In this document: positions 55,121 through 64,000 of the stretch, piece after piece | How the letters are laid out: each line of letters opens with the position of its first letter | Numbering within the stretch: the first letter of the stretch is position 1 | Assembly (NCBI GenBank): GCA_031769625.1 | Contig: JAUIMM010000115.1 | Span: 20,476,501 to 20,540,500 of the forward strand | Origin: Taudactylus pleione | Taxonomy: Eukaryota; Chordata; Amphibia; Anura; Myobatrachidae | DNA: 64,000 bases | Reading direction: 5' to 3' | The notes under the pieces: generated by a model | Databases searched by the model: none | What the model was told of the DNA's origin: nothing | Seen by the model: only the letters and a program-made list of their open reading frames with translations | Position numbers and translations under genes: made by a program

Positions 55121-57137
55121 TGGTCATATATATATTTATATATATATATATGTATTCTATTTCAGCAGTAAGTATGTAATAAATTATTTTGCTGTGGTTT
55201 TTATACTGCTCATACTACACTGGAACTTTATTAAACCTGCAAAAGCAATATTTTTCTCAAATAAATATTTTGAACACTAAACAAGATGTTTGAATCTCTG
55301 GGTGCAGTCCCATGTATTCATACTCATTCATAATGGTTCTAGCAGACTGAACGCAGTCTAGGCACGTCAAATCCTTGTGTAATAATCCACCACAGAAAGC
55401 AATCTAGTCATCAATATAACTTGAAGTTCTAGTTGGGCTATACTGTCCTCATATTCACCCTCTCTCTTGTCCTAAGTGACATTCTTATAACAAGAAAGAG
55501 GAGTTTCTAGATCTGATTATCTTATCACTGGGATGCTGCCAACAGCATTGACAATTACCCCTATTGAAAGTCAAAAGATATTTCAAAATCCTCACTGATG
55601 TTTTAAAAGCATCAATCACCTGGACTTTACAGAAAACACATAGCATTGCCATTAGTTCAGTTCAGGCCCTTATAGAATGATGCATTTATCAGGCTTTGTT
55701 TGTATCATTGTGTGAGAAGCAGTTATTTATAACCAAGCTATTTGTCAGATGATAAATAATTCAGCACAAGATGTGATCTCCACAAGGACAAATTAAGATA
55801 CCAAAGGCTCACGCATGTTGCAAAAATAATGTACTTGCAGTGTATGCAGAATTAAACTTAAACAATGATTTCTAAATATTACTAAACACCAAATTTTAAT
55901 TTCAGATACGAACCATGAAAGTCAACTACAAAGTTCAGTTTTAATCTGACATTCCACAGCAAATCTGATATAGGTCCCTCTGTTGTCAATGAGATTAGAT
56001 GCAGGTAAAAAGAAAGCAGGTACTGCAATGATATGAATTATTGTGACATCATTGACGCGATCTCTTGAATCAACCAATCAATCCACAAAGTTCATTCCTG
56101 CAAAAGCAAGTCTGCTGAGCTGTCAATCATTCTCTACATACTGAATATACGGCTCAGTAATACACAGCAAATGGTACTGTATTAATTTTCAATAGCTAAT
56201 TTGCTTGCAGGTCTATTTATCAAATAGCCCCCAAAATGTCCACATTTTTTCTATCCTGCTTTTTCATGGCAACAGAAATTATTTTTCAGGACTGTAAATT
56301 AAAAAAAATAAAAATTGCCAGGGCATCTGAGCGATGCTCAGTTCCTCAGAGATACTGGCTTGCAGCAAGAAGCATTAAGCTACCACATTGCTGAATCTCT
56401 CATGTGTATGCCCCTGGAGTCCTATCTCTGGCTTCCAGTTGCAGATTCGTCAAAATTAAAAAATCTAAAAGTAAAAAATAGAAACAAAAATGAAATTATT
56501 TTATTATGATCTTTTACAAGAATTGTTTTTTTTTTTTTTGAACAACGAAACATGTTTTCTCCGTAATGCATCTGCTATTGCCATCCTAAGATGGCAATAG
56601 CATTGGAGGATAGTTAGTAGTACAGGTACCATGGCTGTCCTTAATAAATACGCAATAGGAAGGTGTGAGAACAATGGTAGGCCTAATTTCCAAGTGTGTG
56701 ACGCTCACCGCTGGTCTTCTAAGGGAACTGGCCACCAGCACGCATTGAAACAATGTGCCAGGCAACTCGCTCCTCATTGAATCGCTGCTTGCTTGTGCTG
56801 ATTAGGAAGTAGAGTCAGGTTATTTCCAAAAGTGCACACTAATATGCTATGCTCTCTCCCAGTAGAAAAAGGTGTAGAGAAACTGCATTTGTGTTGTTTT
56901 CCTAAAGAGCTCTATATATCTAATGCACTTTTAAAGAAAGCTGAAAGGTCCTTTGTAACACTGCATCTGTACAGCTATTTTTCCTATCTATCTGGAACTC
57001 TGAAAGTTAAAATCAGTGATTAAATTGTCCTTTATAAAGGATTAAACCAAAACATCCCAATTGAAGTTTCATGCCCAACCCTGGTGTGCTCTCCAGGAAT
57101 GCTCCCTGTTGCTACTGAATCCACTGGTTAAACATTA
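55121..57137. other. unassigned AT-rich sequence
   Basis: About 2 kb without recognisable repeats except an (AT)n tract at its start and a T14 run at 56525. 56571-56600 contains the palindrome CTATTGCCATCCTAAGATGG / CAATAG. Candidate unique sequence. Confidence 0.4.
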
Positions 57138-57315
57138 TAGAGTTTATGTATAAAGCAGTGAAAAGCATGGAGAAATGGACCAGTGGAGAAGTTGCCTATA
57201 GCAACCTATGAGCTTGAAGTAGCATTTATCAAGTACAGTCTATAAAATAGGTAGAAGCTGATTGGTTGCTATTGGCAACTTCTCCACACTTTTCACTGCT
57301 TGATACATAAACCCC
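57138..57315. mobile_element. MITE of the AGCAACC/GGTTGCT family
   Basis: The ends are GAGTTTATGTATAAAGCAGT and the inverse of GGGTTTATGTATCAAGCAGT, with the inner inverted pair GAGAAGTTGCCTATAGCAAC / GTTGCTATTGGCAACTTCTC. Flanks TATA/CTATA. Second member of the family at 30848. Confidence 0.88.
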
Positions 57316-57588
57316 TATAAAAACATATTAGGGTTTCTTACCTCACTAGCATTATTTATTTAGCTACTTATATAGCACCAGCATATTCCATTGCTCTTTA
57401 CATTTATATAGTACAGAAATGCAAATAATACATTCACAGTTTCTCTGTCAAGTTGATTCTATAGTCCAGTTTTTAATGTCTGCGAAACAGAGAAGCTTTG
57501 TGACTTATAGAAGTCACAATATGTTGGCACCCAGATTCAAACAGGGGTCGCAACTAAGTTTCTTTGGGTCATCATTATACTGTACAGT

Positions 57589-57965
57589 GGGCCTGATTCA
57601 GCAAAGATTGCAATTGCAAAGCTGCACGCAGGCAGCTATGCAATTGAGATCCTTGCTATTATGCAGATCCCAGCACTGCAATGGAGGTCACAGGCTGGGA
57701 TCACCATTGCGACCATTGGTGGTCGATGGTGGACAGCGCAGATCCTGGGCTGGCCACTCCCGGAAAACGGGGCGGACATTTTCTGGGAACGCTAGCCGCC
57801 CCCGCCCCTTAAATGCCTCTGTCTGTCAGTCAGGAAGAGGCATTCAAGGGTCTACGTGTGACTATGTAGGACCAATTCTGCACACTCGCAGAATGGGTCC
57901 TGCGCATGTGCAGATTCCCGATAATCAGGAATCTGCGATCAGCAGTGGACTGCTGAATCAGGCCC
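57589..57965. mobile_element. MITE of the GGGCCTGATTCAG group
   Basis: The ends are perfectly inverted: GGGCCTGATTCAGCA and TGCTGAATCAGGCCC. Internal hairpins: GCAATTGCAA, TGCCTCTGTC / GAAGAGGCA, GGACCAATTCTGC / GCAGAATGGGTCC, CAGATTCCCGATAATCAGGAATCTG. The open frame 57419-57970 spans it but matches no protein family. Confidence 0.88.
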
Positions 57966-58850
57966 GGTGAAATACTGAGGACTGAGCCACCGCTTCTCTC
58001 TTACACAACAGATGCAAAAGACTGTAGTAAATAAACTCAACTCAAGTACATCAACTACTTTACCTAGTGGTAAAATTAAAATTTTGTACCACAATCCAAC
58101 AAAGTCTTTCAACCAATCATACCAACAGCCGCAGAACAGACTCACAGTATGAACAAGTCATTTAAAATACTTGTGCTGATTACTTGGCAAAACATTGTTT
58201 CAGAAGATGATGTTGCTTCCTCCTGTAATATCCGTGTTATGGTAGAAGAATAGTGACTTCTTGACAGATATGTCCTAGGTTTTAGCACTGGGTTCTACAG
58301 GGTTGGAGCTGCTCATACATCAAGAGGTCAGAGGACAAGTATTGGCGAGCTGCTGCATCATATTTAAAATACCACAATCCGACAGGAAGCCAAGGAGTAA
58401 ACCTGGATCATCCATTAAATGTTGACAGCACTGCTGAGCGCACAATGACCTCAGGCAAATGGTAGATGGTGGCCCTTTGCTCTATAGAATCCTGTGCAGG
58501 GATAATTAGTTAGCCAAACTGTTTCCTCATCAACTTGTAATTAGCTTCAGTAATGTACTTGGGAATGTATTCAGTCATCTGTAGTCTAGCAGAGAAAGTT
58601 CTCACCCATGAGTACATTGGGTTTAATTTTATATTCTCAGAATGCAAAGTTAATTTACTAATTAATATAAATTCATGTGAACATTAGCTTTGATACATTT
58701 CAATAGATTAATAGACAAAAGAAATCAACAGCGTTCAGTCACTATGAAGGACAGCAGAGGATTGTGTAACTTTATAACTATCAAGCTTAAGTAATTAAAA
58801 CAAATCTCTTAATACAACAAATAATAATACTACAGTGATAAACAAACAGG
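57966..58850. other. unassigned sequence
   Basis: Unique-looking, AT-rich towards the right (58600-58850). No gene, no element ends. Confidence 0.4.
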
Positions 58851-58852
58851 AA

Positions 58853-59255
58853 TGGGTATGTAATGCCGTCTGTCGGGATGCCTCCTGTCACAATGCCGAC
58901 AGCGGCATCCCGATGGATGGAATCCAGACATGGGACAGTATACTTACCCTACCCCCTACCCCCTTCCCCCCTTAAACTTCCCTTCTTGTAGCCTTACCCT
59001 CCCCACCCTAACCCTCCCCGTTAGGTTTAGGCACTAACTTTCCCCCCTTTGTGCCTAAACCTAACCCTCCCCCCCTTAGTAGCTAACTCTAACCCCCCCC
59101 AGTAGTGCCTGACCCAATACTCCCCCCTAGGGGTGCCTTACCCTATCTCCTCCCCAAAACTAACCCCGCTAACTTACCTAAACCTAACCCTCCCCAGCCG
59201 TGGGGAGGGTTAGGGCGCCTTGGTTTACCTTCGTTCGGGCACGCGTCCTCCTTAT
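58853..59255. mobile_element. GGGATG-type MITE with CCTAACCC array, partial
   Basis: Left part ATGGGTATGTAATGCCGTC and GACAGCGGCATCCCGATGG, then a long degenerate CCTAACCCTCCCC array (58950-59210) ending at GGGAGGGTTAGGGCG. Target duplication and right terminus not defined. Confidence 0.7.
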
Positions 59256-59379
59256 ATAAATTATTTATGTCTTTTACAGTTCATATTCTTTTCCTGTTGC
59301 ACTTACACAATGCTTTAAAAAAAAATTCTTGTACATTATTGCTATTAACAAAATTATGACACAATGTAGCAGCGCATAC

Positions 59380-60431
59380 ATGTATATACTTGCAGATGCA
59401 CACAGATAAACAAAAACAATTCACCACTATCTCCTCTGTTCCCAAACTCCACTGCCTGGGAGTCACTGTTGACCACTTCCCTCTCCTTCACCCCCACATT
59501 CAATCTCTTGCACTATCCTGTCATTTCCAGCTCCACAACATCGCTCGAATAAGACCCTTCCTCTCCCAGGATGCCACCAATACCATTGTCCACTCACTGG
59601 TGATCTCTCGCCTTGACTACTGCAACCTTCTCCTCACTGGACTTCCCTGCTCCTATCTTGCTCCTCTCCAATCTGTAATTAACGCTGCAGCTAGACTTAT
59701 TTTCCTCTCCTACTGCTCCACATCTGCCTCCCCTCTCTGCAAAGCACTTCACTCATAACTATCATGTACAAGGCCCTCTCCATCTCCACAGCTCCCTATA
59801 TCTCCAACCTCATGTCCTTGCACACTCCCTCCCGCCCTCTCCGGTCAGCCTTTCCTCCTCTCTGGTTACCACATCTCACTCCAGAATTCAAGATTTCTCC
59901 CGAGCTGCCCCCCGATCATTGGAACGATCTCCGTCAATCCATCAGACTAACCCCCGCCCTGCATTGATTCAAGCGGGTGCTGAAAATCCACCTGTTAATA
60001 AAAGCATATATGTCCTCCACTTAACCATGTCACCACATAGTCTACCTCTTAACTTCCCTTACACTGGTTCACTCCTTATGTCTTCCGTTTGTCTCCCCCT
60101 TTCCTTTAGAATGTACACTTCATGAGGAGTACCCTCCTCCCTCCTGTTCTCATTACCTACTACTCTTGTACACCTGCTACACATCCTCCATGGGCTCTCT
60201 GCCCCTAGACTCCAATCATTTGTTTTTTTCAGGCTAACTAGACCTGTCATTCGTACCAACGCTGACAGCTACAGGTTTCAGCTGATGCTGTACATTTCAA
60301 TTGTACACATTGCATCAGTGACTGTGTCGACATTTGTACCGTACTGTATTACCCTGTATTGTCTTATTGTTTTGCTCTCTGTATGGTGCTGCGGAATACT
60401 TGTGGTGCCCTATAAATAAAATGTAATAACC
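59380..60431 (+). pseudogene. L2-like LINE, 3' part of ORF2 and tail
   Basis: The plus frame 59390-59758 reads LGVTVDHFPLLHPHI, then NIARIRPFLSQDATNTIVHSL, SRLDYCNLLLTGLP and INAAARLIF, the characteristic L2 ORF2 C-terminal series. It continues in another frame (59764-59967) with YKALSISTAPYISNLM and WNDLRQSIR. After the ORF come a pyrimidine-rich 3' UTR and the tail GGTGCTGCGGAATACTTGTG plus CCCTATAAATAAA. One frameshift/stop at 59756; 5' truncated. The tail is shared with the SINEs here, which presumably use such LINE machinery. Confidence 0.93.
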
Positions 60432-60531
60432 ACCTCAAGACTGAATGAACAACACTCACTGTGGGATAACAACTACTACTGAAATAGATATTTTACACAC
60501 TATTGGGAAAGCTTACTCTTATAAAGACTAA

Positions 60532-61471
60532 GGGCTCTATTTATTAACATTATTTTTACTAAAATAAAGTGAAAAAGGGTGTTTTCACACCCTTTTCACA
60601 TTATTTTAGTTTCACCTGTAGTTATTACAGGGCAATTGGAGTAGAATTAGTAAAATTCTACTCCAACCCCTAATATCACTTATTTTTAGTAAAGCAGATC
60701 GCATTTCCCATAATTGTAATGGGAAATGTGATCCGACCATAGTTACTAAAAATAAATTGTAAAAAAATACCGGGGGAAGCCCTGTGATAATAACGCCACC
60801 TGGAGGTGGCGTTATCCAGGGTCTCCCCCAGTTACCGGGCTCCCACTCTGCTCTAACGGGGAGAGCAGAGCCGGGAGTCGGTCCCAGTAATCAGCTGTGT
60901 GGTCTAAACAGACAGCAAGCTGACTGCTGTAAAAAAAAAATAAAAAAAAAATGGAAACATTTTTTTTACTTACCTGAATCCAGGGACCGGTGATCGGGCC
61001 TCCGGTGATGGCTCCTCTCCGGTCAGCTGGTCTACCATAGTGCCCTGCTGCCCGGTCATCAGGTGATCGGGTCCCAGTGCAGTATGGGAAATCACCTGAT
61101 CGGGAAGCCCGGAGAAGATCACCGGAGGCCAGGAGGATGCAGGTAAGTGTAATGAAGGGAGGGGGAGGGTTGTGGAGGGGGGGGGTCGCGGGGGTCCGCG
61201 ATCGCGGGGGGCGGGGCTTAGCGTCGGTGGGGGGTAGCAGCGATGGTGGGTCGGCGCATGTGCGGGCTCTTAAGTCGCTGTATTTTTTCCGAAAAAAACC
61301 GCGACTAGATGCGGATGGGATCCGCAGGGACAGAGCTTTATCACAAGCTCTGTCCCTGCAAGGGATTTATAGTTAATCCCTGTGATATTGCCTGAATTCG
61401 CAATGCGAATTCACTCGGTAATATCACACTACAATCCGCATTCAATATGCGGATTGTAGTAAATAGAGCCC
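60532..61471. mobile_element. hairpin-rich MITE with GGGCTCTATTTA ends, ~940 bp
   Basis: The ends are GGGCTCTATTTATTAAC and the inverse of GGGCTCTATTTACTACA. The interior is again a chain of palindromes: TGAAAAAGGGTG / CACCCTTTTCA, GCCACCTGGAGGTGGC, GGGACAGAGCTT / AAGCTCTGTCCC, GGGATTTATAGTTAATCCC, GAATTCGCAATGCGAATTC, AATCCGCATTCAATATGCGGATT. The centre (61150-61260) is very G-rich with CpGs. Open frame 61077-61376 is unsupported. Confidence 0.88.
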
Positions 61472-61682
61472 AAAATGGGCAGTGATTAGATAATGAATAA
61501 CCTATCAACAAAATAGTTTTCTCAATTAAATAAGCCATTTGAATACTTAATTTCTCAATACATTCAGTGGTTTTGCTGTCCAATTTGGTCATTGGACAGC
61601 AAAACTGTATGCCATGTCTTTTTCTTTTTTAATTGGTGAGTAGTACTAAAATGTAGTAACATGTGAACAACACACTTTACAA

Positions 61683-62075
61683 ATAAAGTGATGTGTGGCA
61701 TAGTGGTAACCATTGCAGTCTTGCAGCACTGGGGCTTATGGTTTGGTTTCAGAACGCTGCTATGGAGTTTGATTGTTCTCAGCTTTGCATGGATTTCCTT
61801 AAACAAACAAAAAACATTGGCTGACTATACTACACCCAGTGCATGCCTGTGGTAGGGAATTTAGAGTGCAAGCTCCTCTGGGGTGGGTATTGATGTATAG
61901 AAATATACTCTTAAGTTAATTGGGTCCCAACAAAAATTAACCTTAGTGTGTGTGTATGAGCATGTGGTAGGGAATATAGAGTGTAAGCTCCACTGGGGCA
62001 GGGACTAATGTTAATGGCCAAATATTCTCTGTAAAGCGCTGCGGAATGTGTGTGCGCTATATAAATAACTGGTAT
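61683..62075 (+). mobile_element. tRNA-derived SINE fragments
   Basis: The first part (61683-61800) has the head TGGCATAGTGGTAACCATTG and TCTTGCAGCACTGGGGC. The second (61905-62075) has TAAGTTAATTGGGTCCCAAC, GTAAGCTCCACTGGGGCAGG and the tail GTAAAGCGCTGCGGAATGTG plus GCTATATAAATAACTGG. The body phrase also appears at 61865, so two copies, or a copy with an internal duplication, are joined. Confidence 0.85.
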
Positions 62076-62439
62076 TAATAAATATTCTGTGATTGTGCAG
62101 CACTATGTTGATGACCTACATAAGATAATGAAAATGTATGTAAAAACTTCACAAAGTGATGTAAATAATATTATAGGCAAGTAAAATATAAGCACTAGTT
62201 ATAGTAGTAAGCATTATACACATACAGGAGAAAATAAGATTAGAGCTAATGTATGGAGCTCCCAATCCTGTTGTTGCTCAATTGTTTTAGTTGCCAAGAG
62301 CATAGGTGAACAGGTTTCCACAGTATTTTATTTATTGTCTTTAAAAAAAACAAAACTATAAATGTAAGTTAAAAATACCATTATTCTTAGATTTATAAAT
62401 GTACACTATTTATCTATTCTTAGATATAGTGAACGGGAG

Positions 62440-62650
62440 GTAGTTCAAAAGTTGACAGCACAATGTTGACAACAGGATGCTGATGCGGTAGTAATGTTAT
62501 TTAAAATATTTTAACCGTGTCGGCATTATAACGTGGAACATGATTCTTTACCATCATGTTTAACACTATTATACCAACATGGTTAAAATAGGTTAAATAA
62601 CATTACTACCATGACTGCAGTCTCCCATTGATATGACACTTTTGACCAAA
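62440..62650. mobile_element. palindromic MITE
   Basis: Inner arms 62487-62516 and 62581-62610 are 30-bp inverted copies (GGTAGTAATGTTATTTAAA and partner) with few differences. Outer words AGTTCAAAAGTTGACAG / GACACTTTTGACC are also inverted. AT-rich centre. Confidence 0.8.
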
Positions 62651-63599
62651 TATACCAAAGCCATGAACTACATAAAGGGATAATTGATTTGTTGGGAATT
62701 TTGTCCAGTAACTTGTTTGGCTTATTCAATAGGAATCAATGAAACCTCATTGTTACAGGTAGCCCATATTGTGAACATTACGAACACTGAAAAGAACAAG
62801 CTTTCAAACTTGGAACCATTTCATGTGGCAGTATGTTAAGTTCTCCTCACGTGCCCATACCTCTGGATGAAAGTCTTATTTATGTCAATTATTAAAGAGC
62901 ATTTTTATATCCCACTGAAAATGTAAATGGTAACAAAGCCAACATATTTGCTTTGCATGTTTCAATTGTGATTGCCAAGGCTGCCACATTGTGAAATGTT
63001 CTTATAGTAAGTGACAGCTCAATCGCTAAGACAGAAGATCTGACTGCAGTCTATTTACTTTGGATAAGAGCAATTTATTTCTGAAACTGTATTAATTTGT
63101 GAGCTGGATGACTTACACATATCTGATGTATGTATAGTGCTATCCCGTTCTCAGTATGAATCATACTCTTTGGTTTAAATTTCATTTATTTCTTTGTTTG
63201 TTTACCTGTAACTCAAATACTTTTTGTGAAACCTGTCTAAGATTTCACCATTATAATCTGTAAGGATTTTCGGCATCATGAAATTTGTCTCGCTCCAGTT
63301 TCCCTTTACCAGGCAGGATGCAGAATATTGCACCTGGCACTTTAGTTTGTAATACAGTATATCATGCTGTGTTTAATATGTTCTTTGAAACCTGTCACAT
63401 CTTACAATGTAATGGAAATATCAACTACAACTTATCAATCAAATGCTTAGGATTTTTCTTTAAAAAAATAAATAAAAAAACAATATTTTTGTAATAAAAT
63501 AAGTATAATCAATGTTTGTAATGATACATGCTGTTATTTGTTACAGGTGTACTTTAGGTAGCCAAAGAGTTTCAATTTGTGTAATGTTTGTTTTATATA
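62651..63599. other. unassigned AT-rich sequence
   Basis: No gene or element ends recognised. A/T-rich tract at 63455-63500. Confidence 0.4.
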
Positions 63600-64000
63600 G
63601 GGACCAATTCAATTCAGCGCACTGTTAATAGCGCCGGGTGGGAGCTCCTGGAGCTATTCAATTAGTTTTGCGTTGGCAAAAAAGTTCCGCCTGCCCGACT
63701 TTTCGCCTACATCACGTGTTTGGAGGTGGACACTTATTGTGCACATCCCCGCTATTCGCCGTATTCAACTACAAACCACGCGAAAACGGCAAGCGGCGAA
63801 TTGAGAACAGGCGGAAAGTGCTGTCAGAATTGGGAAACCAGCCTGAATCCCTCAAAAATATGCACTAACATTGGGGATCATTGTAGATGTGTCCGGATAG
63901 CCCTAATAAAACTGATTGGGGTACTTAAGTTGTTTCAATAACTTCTTATCAGCGTCTTTGCACAAGTGGTGAAGAATGGCATTAAGCGGTATTTTTTGGT
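63600..64000. mobile_element. MITE related to 18155-18983, cut by window edge
   Basis: Starts GGGACCAATTCAATTCAGCG and shares with 18155-18540 the blocks TATTCAATTAGTTTTGC, CGCCTGCCCGACTTTTCGCC, ACACTAACATTGGGGATCA and TTGGGGTACT.AAGTTGTTT. The right part lies outside the window. Confidence 0.85.

Noticed and set aside
57419..57970. 183-codon open frame
   Set aside because: More than half lies in the 57589-57965 MITE, and it has no recognisable domain.
61140..61260. CpG island promoter
   Set aside because: It lies inside a MITE with clear inverted ends; no gene follows.

Overview
The window looks like repeat-rich, non-genic DNA from a vertebrate, most likely an anuran amphibian (inference). 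The basis is the repeat mix: a near full-length Penelope-like element (PLE) with hammerhead-bearing terminal repeats, L2-like and L1-like LINEs, a tRNA-derived SINE, two Tc1-type transposons with readable transposase remnants, hAT-like elements with 8-bp target duplications, and many short inverted-repeat elements (MITEs) with 3-bp duplications (TTA/TAA/CTA/CAG). I found no convincing host protein-coding exon, tRNA, rRNA or CRISPR array. Every recognisable protein remnant belongs to a transposable element.

Layout. 1-4182: PLE with two ~187-bp direct terminal repeats (pLTRs), one reverse transcriptase/GIY-YIG reading frame broken by two stops and a frameshift, and an inverted pLTR arm at the left edge. 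5-10 kb: MITEs, a ~1-kb hAT-like element carrying a minisatellite, and a decayed hammerhead palindrome (10.2 kb). 10.9-12.6 kb: L2 LINE split by a MITE. 12.9-14.5 kb: Tc1 remnant carrying two later insertions. 16-22 kb: MITEs and a SINE. 22.5-24.07 kb: L1-like 3' end with a 39-bp tandem array and poly(A). 26-36 kb: MITEs. 36.3-38.5 kb: a dispersed repeat, microsatellites, a possible PLE relic and a Tigger-like MITE. 38.06 and 41.79 kb: a ~236-bp segment present twice, the second copy lying inside a MITE. 42-51 kb: 8-bp-duplication MITEs with (CCCTAA)-like interiors and a large 26-bp minisatellite. 51.8-55.1 kb: two more PLE hammerhead palindromes flanking a Tc1 whose transposase gene is split by a MITE. 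57-64 kb: MITEs, an L2 3' end and SINE fragments.

The most interesting material is the set of palindromic, hammerhead-ribozyme-containing PLE terminal modules at four sites. One (54432-54816) carries an intact ribozyme core on both strands. Second is a MITE family built as a chain of hairpins whose stems appear to co-vary between copies, one copy of which has captured neighbouring DNA exactly at a hairpin centre. Long stretches between repeats are AT-rich sequence with nothing I can identify; they are listed so that the reader knows they were examined.
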